Shown: positions 1 through 9,591, numbered from the stretch's first letter. The stretch: DNA of 64,000 nucleotides from Marixanthomonas sp. SCSIO 43207 (GCF_019904255.1 NZ_CP063203.1:2860501-2924500), one strand, 5' to 3'. Translations and numbers: made by a program. The notes: a model not told the origin generated them from the sequence alone.

Positions 1-977
1 GTGCAATGGTAAGAATGACCGGCTCTGGTATGGGATGCCCAGATTGGCCCAAATGTTTTGGTTACTACATTCCCCCTACAGAAAGAGCCGAACTTGAATG
101 GCAACCAGATAGATCTTTTAAAAAAGGACAAGTAATTATTAAAGATGAAACGCTTCAGGTAGCAAATAAAGATTTTACAACCGGCACTTCTTTTTCTGAA
201 AAAAATTGGAATGTATATACCAAACACGATTATGCTAGTTTTAATGTTTGGCACACCTGGATTGAATATATCAATAGGCTTTTTGGAGCACTTTCAGGAA
301 TTGCAGTTTTAATCATGGCACTTTTCTCTTTCGGTCAATGGAAACATAGTAAAAGGCTTACTTTATTATCTTGGTTAAGCGTTTTTCTACTTGGGTTTCA
401 AGCCTGGCTAGGTGCAACGGTTGTATATTCTGTACTATCACCTATTCGCATTACTATTCATATGGTAATGGCCTTAGTCATTGTAGCTGTTTTATTGTAT
501 TTATTGTACTATTCAAGACCTAAATTACGTACTTTTTCAGTCTCAAGAGGGTTTATTAATCTGCTTATATTTTCGCTGGTTTTAACAATTATACAAGTAG
601 TTACAGGCACTCAAGTACGTCAATTTGTAGATGAACAAGTAAATGTAGTAGGTTATGAAGCAAAATCACTTTGGTTAGACAATCCCAATCTTTACTTCTA
701 CATACATAGATCTTTTTCAATTCTTATTTTTATTGTTAACCTAGCATTGTGGTTTTTTAATAAAAAACATAGTTATGGGTTAAGAAAAATAAATATGGTT
801 TTCTTTTTAATTTTACTTGAAACCGCCTCAGGTATCGCTATGTATTATTTTGATTTTCCATTCCTTACACAGCCCTTGCATTTAGTTATTGCTTCCCTTC
901 TTTTTGGGTATCAATTTTACGTGGTTTTGCAAGCTTGGAAACGACACAGACCCGATTTTATCACTAGACAAGTTTAG
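1..977 (+). CDS. ctaA: Heme A synthase CtaA/COX15 family, 5' end cut by window edge
   Basis: Integral membrane enzyme that oxidises the C8 methyl of heme O to give heme A for cytochrome c oxidase. The reading frame is already open at base 3 and the first visible residues (A-M-V-R-M-T-G-S-G-M-G-C-P-D-W-P) are the conserved block after the first membrane helix, so the true start lies upstream. Seen: the WHTWIEYINRLFG motif, several hydrophobic helices, and histidines in ITIHMV, YIHRSF and QPLHLV that fit the heme-ligand positions of the family. The C-terminus is complete. The Cys-rich tip after the first helix resembles the Bacteroidota form of the family. Confidence 0.9.
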   Translation, partial: AMVRMTGSGMGCPDWPKCFGYYIPPTERAELEWQPDRSFKKGQVIIKDETLQVANKDFTTGTSFSEKNWNVYTKHDYASFNVWHTWIEYINRLFGALSGIAVLIMALFSFGQWKHSKRLTLLSWLSVFLLGFQAWLGATVVYSVLSPIRITIHMVMALVIVAVLLYLLYYSRPKLRTFSVSRGFINLLIFSLVLTIIQVVTGTQVRQFVDEQVNVVGYEAKSLWLDNPNLYFYIHRSFSILIFIVNLALWFFNKKHSYGLRKINMVFFLILLETASGIAMYYFDFPFLTQPLHLVIASLLFGYQFYVVLQAWKRHRPDFITRQV

Positions 978-1043
978 ATTATATTCAGAATAAATTCTTA
1001 ATATTTACCATATCAAACTACACTCGAAACGTGGAATAGTTTG

Positions 1044-1051
1044 TACCTTTG
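1044..1051 (+). promoter_or_regulatory. Putative -7 promoter element TACCTTTG
   Basis: Exact match to the Bacteroidota -7 consensus TAnnTTTG, 20 nt before the ATG of the pRiA4b-like gene. No convincing -33 TTG was seen. Confidence 0.55.
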
Positions 1052-1071
1052 CGGTCTAATTTTTTTGAATT

Positions 1072-1587
1072 ATGATATACCGTTTTAGAGTCATACTTGA
1101 CACACATGAAGATGTATTTAGAGATATTGAGATTGAGGCGTCAGACAGTCTAGAAGACCTTCATAACGTAATATTACAAGCGTTTGGTTTTGAAGGACAA
1201 GAAATGGCTTCTTTCTATGTAAGTAATGATAAGTGGGAACAAGGTGAAGAAATTGCCTTGTTTGATATGGGTGACAAACCAGGCGCTGTGCGCATTATGA
1301 GCGAAAACAGACTAGAAGATTCTGTGTGGAGAGAACAGACTAGACTTATCTATGTGTATGATTATTTAAACATGTGGACATTTATGGTTGAACTCGCAGA
1401 TATTGTTGAACCTGAAGATGGAATGAGCTACCCAAATTTAATGTACGTAGAAGGCCAAATACCTGCTGAAGCACCTGAGCGTGAATTTATTATTGAAGAC
1501 CTAGATGACTCCTTATCTAATGAAGATGAATTAGATCTAGATCCAGATGATTATGATAACCTAGATTTTAATGAAAATTGGAATTAA
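1072..1587 (+). CDS. Plasmid pRiA4b ORF-3-like family protein
   Basis: A 171-residue protein starting MIYRFRVILD with a plasmid pRiA4b ORF-3-like fold: an N-terminal beta strand, then 'EDLHNVILQAFGF' and a 'SFYVSNDKW' strand typical of the family. The last 35 residues are very acidic (many D/E) and probably disordered. The biochemical role of the family is unknown; some members are labelled IS1096 TnpR-like, but no transposon is present here, so a mobile-element role is not supported. It stands between ctaA and the nucleoid protein, with its own promoter. The family call rests on overall pattern, not on a catalytic motif. Confidence 0.7.
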   Translation: MIYRFRVILDTHEDVFRDIEIEASDSLEDLHNVILQAFGFEGQEMASFYVSNDKWEQGEEIALFDMGDKPGAVRIMSENRLEDSVWREQTRLIYVYDYLNMWTFMVELADIVEPEDGMSYPNLMYVEGQIPAEAPEREFIIEDLDDSLSNEDELDLDPDDYDNLDFNENWN

Positions 1588-1628
1588 TTTGTTAAAAAAC
1601 AAACTCCTTTAAATTTATTTTTGAAAAA

Positions 1629-2687
1629 ATGATCAACCTATACGCTACCCATATTGCATCTTTATCCATTCACAGAGTAGGTAATAAAAGCCGAAATGAA
1701 GGAATGTTTCTTTCATCTACACCCTATAAAATGGATGATGAAATAAGACCGTTGTTAAAAGAGTTTTTTCTGAAACCTTTTCGTGACAAAGAAGAAAACT
1801 ATTTTCAGTTTACTCACGAGGCAGATCTGGAGTTTCACGAATTGTTCAACATTGTTTCTGAAATTTTTGAACAACCAGAAACCATTCACGAGCAAAGTAA
1901 AAAAATTACAAAGCACCTTTTTGATCAATCCATGCATCCTCATATTAAAAATGGGGAAGTGTATATTGCCTATCTTGAAAATTTACAAATAGACAATGAA
2001 AAGGTAAATGGTATAGGCATTTTCAAATCTGAAATTAAACAAGATTTTCTTCAGTTTGCAGAACAAGGAGATCAACTAGACGCCATTCTTCAGCAAGGTG
2101 TTAATTTGAAAAAACTAGACAAAGGAGCATTGATTTTTAATACCAAAAAAGAAGAAGGGTATAAAATTCTTTCAGTAGACAGCAACCGCTATGACACACG
2201 ATATTGGTTGGAACGTTTTTTAGGAGTTGATGCATTTGAAGATGAAAATTTCTTCACAAAAAAATATTTAAAATTTTGTCAAGATTTTGCAAAGGACGTT
2301 GTATTACCCGCAGAAGATAAACAGCAAGAGGTTATGTTTATGAACCGTGCCGTGAATCATTTTGCCAAAAACGACAACTTTGAAGAAAGTTCATTTGTGA
2401 ATGAAGTAATTGACAATCCCGCTTTGGTTCCAGAGTTTAATCATTACAAAACTGAAAAAGCTCCTAAGTATAAAATTGAAGATTTAACCAATTTTCCAAT
2501 TGCCAATACTGCCGTGAGTGCTGCTCGTAAAAAGATAAAAAACGTTATAAACTTAGACACCAATATTCAAATAAAGATGGATTTTATTAATCCTGATAGT
2601 GCCGAACGTTTTGTAGAAAAAGGCTGGGATGAAGAAAAACAAATGTACTATTATTTAGTATATTTCAACAAAGAAGAAAAATCATAA
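1629..2687 (+). CDS. NdpA/YejK-type nucleoid-associated protein
   Basis: A 352-residue cytoplasmic protein resembling the 37-kDa nucleoid-associated family (NdpA, YejK in E. coli). Seen: the N-terminal 'IHRVGNKSRNEG' block, a central stretch 'KNGEVYIAYLENLQI' that matches the core of the family, and 'DSNRYDTRYWLERFLGV' with a following 'TKKYLKFCQDF'. Family members associate with DNA; their exact function is unsettled. It lies 41 nt after the pRiA4b-like gene, so co-transcription is possible, and ends at a strong terminator. Confidence 0.78.
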   Translation: MINLYATHIASLSIHRVGNKSRNEGMFLSSTPYKMDDEIRPLLKEFFLKPFRDKEENYFQFTHEADLEFHELFNIVSEIFEQPETIHEQSKKITKHLFDQSMHPHIKNGEVYIAYLENLQIDNEKVNGIGIFKSEIKQDFLQFAEQGDQLDAILQQGVNLKKLDKGALIFNTKKEEGYKILSVDSNRYDTRYWLERFLGVDAFEDENFFTKKYLKFCQDFAKDVVLPAEDKQQEVMFMNRAVNHFAKNDNFEESSFVNEVIDNPALVPEFNHYKTEKAPKYKIEDLTNFPIANTAVSAARKKIKNVINLDTNIQIKMDFINPDSAERFVEKGWDEEKQMYYYLVYFNKEEKS

Positions 2688-2709
2688 TCAATTGATTTTC
2701 AATTTAAAA

Positions 2710-2748
2710 AAAGCAGCATTTACTTATAAAATGCTGCTTTTGTTTTTT
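2710..2748 (+). terminator. Rho-independent terminator after the nucleoid protein gene
   Basis: Perfect 12-bp stem (AAAGCAGCATTT / AAATGCTGCTTT) with a 7-nt loop, followed by TGTTTTTT. Confidence 0.85.
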
Positions 2749-2812
2749 AGCAATGTAACAAAATTACTGTACATTCGTCGTATAGATAGCTAACCCAAAA
2801 ATCAACATTCTT

Positions 2813-3712
2813 TTGGAACCCATACTTACAATTGACAATCTCACCAAAAAATTTGGTCCAATTACCGCCGTAAAAAACCTTTCGTTTACTATTGAAAAAG
2901 GAAACGTTTACGGTATTTTAGGCCCTAACGGAAGTGGAAAATCGACCACCTTAGGTATTGTGCTTAACGTAGTTAACAAAACAACCGGAACATATCACTG
3001 GTTTGACGGAACCGACTCTACACACAATGCGTTAAAAAAAGTAGGTGCCATTATTGAGCACCCAAATTTTTACCCATATATGACAGCGGTACAAAACTTG
3101 GCTTTGGTATGTAAAATTAAAGGCGTTCCAGCTTCCAAAATAGAAGAAAAACTAGAAGTGGTTGGCTTGTTGGATCGAAAAAACAGTAAGTTTAAAACCT
3201 TTTCATTGGGTATGAAACAACGCTTAGCCATTGCTTCTGCTCTTTTAAACGATCCTGAAATATTAATTCTTGATGAGCCCACAAATGGATTGGACCCGCA
3301 AGGAATTCATCAAATACGAGAAATCATAAAGAAAATTGCCGCTGATGGTACAACAATTTTATTGGCTTCTCACCTACTCGATGAAGTTGAAAAGGTTTGT
3401 TCACACGTGGTAATACTTCGCAAGGGAGAAAGTCTATACACAGGCACCGTTGATGGTATGAATGCCAGCCACGGCTTCTTTATATTGCAAGCGAATAATA
3501 TGGAAGCGCTTAAAAATGAATTAAAAAACCACGCTGGTTTTGGAAACATTAAAGAAGAAGGCGACACCATAATTGCATATCTTGATGAACCCATGGATGC
3601 TTCAACTTTAAACAAGCAGTTACAGGAAAAAGGTATTATTCTTTCCCATTTAGTAAAACGAAAAGAAAGCCTGGAAGAACAATTTCTTGAATTGACTAAA
3701 AACTTAAACTAA
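2813..3712 (+). CDS. ABC transporter ATP-binding protein (ABC-2 type exporter)
   Basis: Cytoplasmic ATPase of a drug/polymer-type exporter. Seen: Walker A GPNGSGKST (residues 37-45), signature SLGMK (131-135) followed by QRLAIA, Walker B ILILDEP (150-156), D-loop NGLDP, H-loop SHLLDE. A C-terminal extension of about 80 residues is common in ABC-2 ATPases. The start is TTG (MEPILTIDNL); no in-frame ATG lies just upstream and the domain begins immediately. The permease follows after 8 nt, so the two form an operon. It is not GldA: the N-terminus and the partner differ. The substrate cannot be told from sequence. Confidence 0.88.
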   Translation: MEPILTIDNLTKKFGPITAVKNLSFTIEKGNVYGILGPNGSGKSTTLGIVLNVVNKTTGTYHWFDGTDSTHNALKKVGAIIEHPNFYPYMTAVQNLALVCKIKGVPASKIEEKLEVVGLLDRKNSKFKTFSLGMKQRLAIASALLNDPEILILDEPTNGLDPQGIHQIREIIKKIAADGTTILLASHLLDEVEKVCSHVVILRKGESLYTGTVDGMNASHGFFILQANNMEALKNELKNHAGFGNIKEEGDTIIAYLDEPMDASTLNKQLQEKGIILSHLVKRKESLEEQFLELTKNLN

Positions 3713-3720
3713 CCACCCGT

Positions 3721-4557
3721 ATGTTACGACTTCTCAATATAGAACTTCAAAAATTAAAATACAATCGCTCGGCAAAGGTGATTTCAATTGTTTATTTTGT
3801 ATTAATAACATTTATCGCCTTAATTGCTTCAATAGAGTTTAGCTTCGGAAGCGTAAACTTTAGAGTAGCAGACCAAGGTATATTTAACTTTCCTTTTATT
3901 TGGCATTTTAACACCTATGTTGCAGCTATACTCAAAATATTTTTAGCCATTGTCATTGTTTCCATGATGAGTAACGAATACAGTTACCGGACGCTGAAAC
4001 AGAATTTAATTGACGGTTTGAGCAAAAAAGAATTTGTCCTTTCAAAATTTATAACCGTAATCGGTTTTGCCGTTATATCTACTCTATTTGTTTTTATAGT
4101 CTCAATGATTTTAGGGCTTATTTTTTCAGATTATAATGAAATAGGTATCATCTTTAGTGATATGGAATACTTATTGGCATATTTTATCAAGCTAGTAGGA
4201 TTCTTCTCCTTCTGTTTGTTTTTAGGAGTTTTGGTTAAACGCTCTGCATTTGCCATTGGCTTTTTAGTGGTATGGTGGATTATAGAAAGTATTGTCTACG
4301 GACTTTTAAAATGGCAGTTTTTTAAAGGAACCAATATTGCTGAAAATGTTTCGCAGTTTTTTCCATTAGAAGCAATGAGTAACCTCATTAAAGAACCTAT
4401 GACGCGCTTGGGTGCTGTACAATCTGCTGCCACGCAATTAGGGGAGAATTTTACCAAGAGCTACGATGTTACATTTTTAAATGTGCTTATCGTTTCTGTA
4501 TGGACCTTTCTATTTGTATATTGGAGCTATGCTATTTTAAAGAAAAGGGATTTATAA
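3721..4557 (+). CDS. ABC-2 type transporter permease
   Basis: A 278-residue inner-membrane permease with about six hydrophobic helices: 'VISIVYFVLITFIALIA' near the N-terminus, 'ILKIFLAIVIVSMM', 'VIGFAVISTLFVFIVSMILG', 'FSFCLFLGVLV', 'FAIGFLVVWWIIE' and a last one near the C-terminus. The 'SNEYSYRTLKQNLIDGLSKKEF' segment after the second helix is the coupling-type motif of ABC-2 permeases. It partners the ATPase 8 nt upstream; one permease gene implies a homodimer. Substrate unknown. Confidence 0.85.
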   Translation: MLRLLNIELQKLKYNRSAKVISIVYFVLITFIALIASIEFSFGSVNFRVADQGIFNFPFIWHFNTYVAAILKIFLAIVIVSMMSNEYSYRTLKQNLIDGLSKKEFVLSKFITVIGFAVISTLFVFIVSMILGLIFSDYNEIGIIFSDMEYLLAYFIKLVGFFSFCLFLGVLVKRSAFAIGFLVVWWIIESIVYGLLKWQFFKGTNIAENVSQFFPLEAMSNLIKEPMTRLGAVQSAATQLGENFTKSYDVTFLNVLIVSVWTFLFVYWSYAILKKRDL

Positions 4558-4617
4558 AGTTTTCCTTATTTTTAAAATAAGTACTTTCAGAAACTCATAT
4601 AGAAAGCCCCATTTTGC

Positions 4618-5301
4618 ATGAAAAGAATATTATTTCTTATTTGCTTACTCATAGCTTTTTCATGTTTATCACAAACTGAACCTAAAGTTGCTAAAGAAGT
4701 AAACGCAGCGCCTTCCATCCTAACTTTTAACCTTCTATCACCATTTAGCCCTTATAACCCTAGATACAGATTGGGTTACATTAAAGGTTTTTCTGAAAGA
4801 TGGCGTGCTGGTTTAGATATTGGTTATGGAAGTGAAGCAATAAACTTTTTTTCTATAGGTGAAAATGTTGGCGAAGATTACCAGTTATTTGAAATCCGGC
4901 CAGAAGTATATTTTATTTTAAACCCAGTAAATAAAGTAAAGCAACACATCTCTTTAGAGCTTTTTTATATAGACCAAAAGGAGACACTCATCGATAATAA
5001 TTATATTCTCGAAAATGATAATCGAATACAATTTGATCGTGCAGATTTCCATCGAAAAAAAATAGGAACACACCTTAAATATGGTGCTTTTTTACCAATC
5101 ACAAGAAAGTTTGGTGTTAATGCTTATGCAGGTTTTGGAATAAAATACAGAGATAATACTTTTTCAAATATTATTAATCCAAGAAGTGGAGGCGAATTTT
5201 TAGATGAATTTAGTTTTTTTGAAAGGTACAGAGAAGAAGATGGTTCTCTTTTTTCAATGAATTTTTCTTTTGGTTTTAAATTATATTACTTGCTCAATTA
5301 A
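4618..5301 (+). CDS. Secreted protein, probable outer-membrane beta-barrel
   Basis: I do not recognise a family. 227 residues with a signal peptide (MKRILFLICLLIAFSCLSQ, cleavage probably after Q). The rest alternates short amphipathic strands with glycine/aromatic turns ('RWRAGLDIGYGS', 'YGAFLPITRKFGVNAYAGFGIKYRD') and ends in 'NFSFGFKLYYLLN', the pattern of small outer-membrane barrels in Bacteroidota. A Cys at position 16 gives a weak lipobox, but the -1 to -3 residues fit signal peptidase I better. It lies 60 nt after the ABC permease, so a link to the exporter is possible but unproved. Confidence 0.6.
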   Translation: MKRILFLICLLIAFSCLSQTEPKVAKEVNAAPSILTFNLLSPFSPYNPRYRLGYIKGFSERWRAGLDIGYGSEAINFFSIGENVGEDYQLFEIRPEVYFILNPVNKVKQHISLELFYIDQKETLIDNNYILENDNRIQFDRADFHRKKIGTHLKYGAFLPITRKFGVNAYAGFGIKYRDNTFSNIINPRSGGEFLDEFSFFERYREEDGSLFSMNFSFGFKLYYLLN

Positions 5302-5345
5302 AAAGCACTGTCGTTGATTTAATAACTTTTATGATTCTAAATACT

Positions 5346-5353
5346 TATTTTTG
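5346..5353 (+). promoter_or_regulatory. Putative -7 promoter element TATTTTTG before uvrB
   Basis: Exact TAnnTTTG match, 21 nt before the uvrB ATG. No clear -33 box at the usual spacing. Confidence 0.5.
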
Positions 5354-5374
5354 TAGGGCATTGAAAAAGAATCT

Positions 5375-7375
5375 ATGAAATTTAAAGTAGTATCAGATTT
5401 TACCCCAACCGGAGACCAACCAGAAGCTATACAATCCTTGGTAAATGGAGTAAACTCTGAAGAAAAATACCAAACCCTCCTAGGTGTAACCGGAAGTGGA
5501 AAAACCTTTACCGTTGCCAATGTCGTGCAAGAAGTACAACGACCTACCTTGGTATTGGCACACAACAAAACCCTGGCTGCGCAATTATATTCAGAATTTA
5601 AAAATTTCTTTCCCAATAACGCGGTTGAATATTTTGTTTCCTATTACGATTACTACCAACCCGAAGCATTTATCCCAAGCAGCGGACAGTATATTGAAAA
5701 AGACCTTTCCATAAATGAAGAAATTGAAAAACTGCGCTTAAGTACTACCTCTTCCCTATTATCAGGACGACGTGATGTACTTGTGGTAGCATCGGTTTCT
5801 TGTTTGTATGGTATTGGTAACCCTGTTGAGTTTCAGAAAAATGTTATTAGTCTTAAACAAGGACAAACAATCACTCGTACCAAGTTATTACATCGTTTGG
5901 TACAGAGCTTATACGCACGAACTGAAGCAGAATTTCACAACGGAAATTTCCGAATAAAAGGAGATACAGTAGATGTATATCCCGGGTATGCAGATGACGC
6001 TTTTAGAATACATTTTTTTGGAGATGAAATTGAAGAGATTGAAGCTTTTGATCCAAAAACCAATGAGGTATTAGAAAAATATGACCGGCTAAATATATAT
6101 CCGGCCAATATGTTTGTAACCTCTCCAGACGTTTTGCAAGGCGCTATTCGCGAAATTCAAGATGATCTCATAAAACAAATTGACTACTTTAAAGAAATTG
6201 GAAAACCCTTAGAAGCAAAGAGACTGGAAGAACGTACCAATTTTGATCTTGAAATGATTCGAGAATTAGGCTATTGCAGCGGAATTGAAAATTACTCACG
6301 TTATCTAGATAGACGTCTGCCAGGTACGCGTCCGTTCTGCTTATTGGATTATTTTCCAGATGATTACTTAATGGTTGTTGATGAAAGTCACGTATCCATC
6401 CCGCAAGTTGGAGCCATGTACGGAGGTGACCGCAGTAGAAAAGAGAACTTGGTTGAGTACGGTTTCCGCCTACCAGCTGCGATGGACAATCGACCGTTAA
6501 AAGCTGAAGAGTTTGAAGCGCTTCAAAATCAAGTGATTTATGTAAGTGCTACTCCGGCAGATTATGAGCTTGAAAAAAGTGGCGGTGTGTATGTTGAACA
6601 GGTTATTAGACCAACCGGATTGCTTGATCCACCAATTGAAGTTCGTCCAAGTCTCAATCAAATTGATGATTTATTAGAAGAAATTCAACAACGTATTGAA
6701 AAAGATGAACGTGTTTTGGTCACAACACTTACAAAACGAATGGCCGAGGAACTAACAAAATACTTAACTCGAATTCAAATACGTTGTCGTTATATTCATA
6801 GTGACGTAGACACCTTAGAGCGCGTTGAGATTATGCAAGATCTGCGTTTAGGCCTTTTTGATGTTTTGGTAGGTGTTAACTTACTACGTGAAGGGCTTGA
6901 TTTACCAGAAGTTTCATTAGTTGCTATTTTAGATGCTGATAAAGAAGGTTTTTTACGAAGCAACCGTTCTCTTACACAAACTGTAGGCCGTGCTGCCAGA
7001 CACATTAATGGAAAAGCTATTATGTATGCAGATAAGATTACCAAAAGCATGCAGCAGACGATTGATGAGACAGAATACAGACGCGAAAAACAAATTGCGT
7101 ATAATAAAGAACATAACATCACTCCTACAGCAATTAAAAAATCATTTGAAAATACCTTGGCAAAATCTAAGCAAGAAGCATATACTTTTGAAACTGCAGA
7201 CAGCTTGGCCGCAGCAGAACCGGAAGATGAATACTTAACAAAACCACAAATAGAAAAGAAAATAAGGGATACGCGAAAAGCGATGGAAAAATCAGCAAAA
7301 GAGTTAGACTTTATGATGGCAGCCAAATTGCGAGACAAGATTAAAACACTTCAAAAGTCACTTGAGGAAATGTAA
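5375..7375 (+). CDS. uvrB: Excinuclease ABC subunit B
   Basis: DNA-damage recognition helicase subunit of nucleotide excision repair, which loads onto the lesion with UvrA and then recruits UvrC. Full length (666 residues; E. coli 673). Seen: Walker A GVTGSGKT (37-44), the lesion-clamping beta-hairpin around 'SYYDYYQPEAFIP', the helicase box VVDESHVS, motif VI region 'QTVGRAARH', and a C-terminal UVR coiled-coil domain (about residues 626-664, 'ELDFMMAAKLRDKIKTL') that binds UvrC. It is single-gene, with its own promoter. uvrA and uvrC are not in the window. Confidence 0.97.
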   Translation: MKFKVVSDFTPTGDQPEAIQSLVNGVNSEEKYQTLLGVTGSGKTFTVANVVQEVQRPTLVLAHNKTLAAQLYSEFKNFFPNNAVEYFVSYYDYYQPEAFIPSSGQYIEKDLSINEEIEKLRLSTTSSLLSGRRDVLVVASVSCLYGIGNPVEFQKNVISLKQGQTITRTKLLHRLVQSLYARTEAEFHNGNFRIKGDTVDVYPGYADDAFRIHFFGDEIEEIEAFDPKTNEVLEKYDRLNIYPANMFVTSPDVLQGAIREIQDDLIKQIDYFKEIGKPLEAKRLEERTNFDLEMIRELGYCSGIENYSRYLDRRLPGTRPFCLLDYFPDDYLMVVDESHVSIPQVGAMYGGDRSRKENLVEYGFRLPAAMDNRPLKAEEFEALQNQVIYVSATPADYELEKSGGVYVEQVIRPTGLLDPPIEVRPSLNQIDDLLEEIQQRIEKDERVLVTTLTKRMAEELTKYLTRIQIRCRYIHSDVDTLERVEIMQDLRLGLFDVLVGVNLLREGLDLPEVSLVAILDADKEGFLRSNRSLTQTVGRAARHINGKAIMYADKITKSMQQTIDETEYRREKQIAYNKEHNITPTAIKKSFENTLAKSKQEAYTFETADSLAAAEPEDEYLTKPQIEKKIRDTRKAMEKSAKELDFMMAAKLRDKIKTLQKSLEEM

Positions 7376-7433
7376 ATTTTATCTTGTAAATTAAGTTTTT
7401 AAATATTCATAACACTTTTTGAAAATTTAATTT

Positions 7434-8078
7434 ATGAGCCTATTAACACAAGGGTTTTTGGCGTTTTTGTATTTTTCGGCTATAATGATTCCGAAGCAAA
7501 CTATTTCACAAGAAAATAAATCAATCCCCGATACTATTAAAGAAGAGGCATTAACAGCGCTTTCGTATTATCCTGAATTGAAGAATACTGCAATTAGGTT
7601 TAAGTTTAAAGACCGAATTAAAAAATCAACTATGCAGGCGCAACCTACTTGGGGAAGTTTTTTCAAATCAAGAGAAAACCGAGAGTATATTATACTAATT
7701 AGCAGAGAAATTCAAATTGAAAATGAGTCTTTCACCATTAGTGATATTCCTTCAGATGTTATAATTGGTTGGTTAGGGCATGAGTTGGGTCACGTAATGG
7801 ATTATCGTGATCGCAATAATGTAGGTATGCTTATTTTTGGGTTTAAATATTTATTTTCAAAAAGACATATAAAAGAAGTAGAACGCACAGCAGATACAAT
7901 TGCAATTGCCCATGGAATGGGTGATTATATTTTACGCACCAAAAACTACATACTGGACCAAGCTAATATATCTGAACGGTACAAAAAACGGATTCGTTCA
8001 TTTTATATGTCGCCTGAAGAAGTAATGGAGCTGATTAATGAGGAAAAAATTGAAGAAAAAATTCTTACTGCTGAATAG
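7434..8078 (+). CDS. Probable zinc metallopeptidase with HEXXH motif, exported
   Basis: 214 residues. A hydrophobic N-terminus (about residues 1-28) suggests a signal peptide or anchor. Seen: HELGH at residues 116-120 in 'WLGHELGHVMDYRDR', and about 40 residues later 'ERTADTIAIAHGMG', which could supply the third, glutamate ligand as in gluzincin-type enzymes. I do not recognise a named family. The 3' end overlaps that of the convergent GH3 gene by 14 bp. Peptidase activity is inferred from the motif alone; substrate unknown. Confidence 0.65.
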   Translation: MSLLTQGFLAFLYFSAIMIPKQTISQENKSIPDTIKEEALTALSYYPELKNTAIRFKFKDRIKKSTMQAQPTWGSFFKSRENREYIILISREIQIENESFTISDIPSDVIIGWLGHELGHVMDYRDRNNVGMLIFGFKYLFSKRHIKEVERTADTIAIAHGMGDYILRTKNYILDQANISERYKKRIRSFYMSPEEVMELINEEKIEEKILTAE

Positions 8079-9591
8079 ATTTAACAAAATCCTGCCAATC
8101 GCTAAACTTTTCTTCATCCATCACTTTTTCCATTTTTACTTGACCACCTTTCTTTTTGTTTTTTGCATTCCATTCATGAAAAACATTCGGGTCAATCCGT
8201 GTTACTTTTACACCTTTTAATGCTTTCCCTCTTGCAACTTTATAGTTTTTATTGGCTTCTTGCAATGCTTCATCAAGTGCTAGTGCTAAGGTATCTTCAT
8301 CAACGTTTGATGTAGTTCCTAAATACCAATGATGATAAAATTCATTATCAATTTTTACAGCAGCAATGGTGAATTCTGGTAATTCAATGTCAAATTTTTC
8401 TTCTAGTGTGCGAAGAGCTGCTTCCATCTTATTTACTGAAAGCTGTGAGCCAACTACATTTAAAAAGAACTTTGTTCTTCCGGTGATTATTATTTCTGCT
8501 TTTTCAACATCGGTAAAAGCGATAGTGTCGCCAATTAAATAGCGCCAAGCGCCTGAAACAGAACTCATAATCAACACATAATCGGTATCTTTTTTTACTT
8601 CAGAAATAGGTATAACAGGGGCATCTTGTGTTATTGAACCATCTTTGTTTACGTATTCAGGTTCGAAAGGAACAAATTCAAAATAAATACCATTATCTGT
8701 TACCAATTTCATAGCAGTAGTTTCGGGTCTTTGTTGGTAAGCAATAAATCCTTCTGAAGCTAAATACGTATCAATAACAGTGATAGGGTGAGACAATAAC
8801 TTATTAAAGCTTTTTTCATAGGGCTGAAAAGCTACACCTCCACTTGTATACACTTGTAAATTTGGCCAAATATCGTGAATGGTATTTAAATCATTGTGTT
8901 CTATAACTTTTTTCATCATTAATTCCATCCAAGAAGGTATACCGCTCAAAGCGCCTATATCCCATTCATTAGCGCGTTCTGCTATAGTTTGTACGCGTTC
9001 ATCCCAGTCGGCTATTTTTGCAATCTCTTCACCCGGTTTATAGTATCCTCTAAACCAAAAAGGAATATTACTAGCACTAATACCGCTTATTTCTCCTTCT
9101 TTAAATTCATCCCGTTTTTCCAAATCGGTTGAACTTCCAAGCATCATTATTTCCCTTTCAAAAAAATCTGAAGGCAAATCAAAATTTGCCAAAGCACCTA
9201 CTTGTTTAATTCCGGTATTGCGTATGGCTTCAATCATTGCTTTGGTAACCGGAATGCGTTTACTAGTCTTACCGGTTGTACCGCTACTTAAAGCAAAATA
9301 TTGTGGTTTTCCAGGCCAAGTAATATCTTCAAAACCATCATGAACACGATGCCACCAATTTTGGGTCATGGAGTTATAATCATGATATGGAACAGTTTCT
9401 GAAAAGTTTTTTTCTATATTTTCTGAATTTAATATTTGTTTAAACCCATAGTACTTTCCAAAAGCAGTGTTTTGTGCTTTTTCGAGTAAGTTTTTTAATA
9501 CTTTATGTTGTGCTTCTACCGGTGAATCTTCACTCACCAAATTGTCACGTAAATCAATTGCACCTTTAATAATTGAGCCTAAGACAGCCAT
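8065..9591 (-). CDS. GH3 family acyl-adenylate enzyme (bacterial GH3)
   Basis: 508-residue member of the GH3 branch of the ANL superfamily, which in plants adenylates jasmonate or auxin and couples it to amino acids. Seen: the ATP-binding P-loop SSGTTGKTSKRIPVT, the second motif 'YLASEGFIAYQQ', and 'WRYLIGDTIAFTD' with the adenylate-contacting Asp, followed by the hinge region 'IITGRTKFFLNVVGSQLS'. Bacterial members are widespread in Bacteroidota but their acid and amine substrates are unknown. It is a lone gene, starting MAVLGSIIKG; no biosynthetic neighbour hints at the product. Confidence 0.85.
   Translation of the reverse strand: MAVLGSIIKGAIDLRDNLVSEDSPVEAQHKVLKNLLEKAQNTAFGKYYGFKQILNSENIEKNFSETVPYHDYNSMTQNWWHRVHDGFEDITWPGKPQYFALSSGTTGKTSKRIPVTKAMIEAIRNTGIKQVGALANFDLPSDFFEREIMMLGSSTDLEKRDEFKEGEISGISASNIPFWFRGYYKPGEEIAKIADWDERVQTIAERANEWDIGALSGIPSWMELMMKKVIEHNDLNTIHDIWPNLQVYTSGGVAFQPYEKSFNKLLSHPITVIDTYLASEGFIAYQQRPETTAMKLVTDNGIYFEFVPFEPEYVNKDGSITQDAPVIPISEVKKDTDYVLIMSSVSGAWRYLIGDTIAFTDVEKAEIIITGRTKFFLNVVGSQLSVNKMEAALRTLEEKFDIELPEFTIAAVKIDNEFYHHWYLGTTSNVDEDTLALALDEALQEANKNYKVARGKALKGVKVTRIDPNVFHEWNAKNKKKGGQVKMEKVMDEEKFSDWQDFVKSIQQ

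Noticed and set aside
1072-1587. A mobile element signalled by the pRiA4b/IS1096-type protein
   Set aside because: No transposase, inverted repeats or target duplication is near; the family also occurs as plain chromosomal genes.
6796-7338. A 180-codon open frame opposite uvrB
   Set aside because: It lies wholly inside uvrB on the other strand, has no domain or start context, and arises from the codon use of uvrB.
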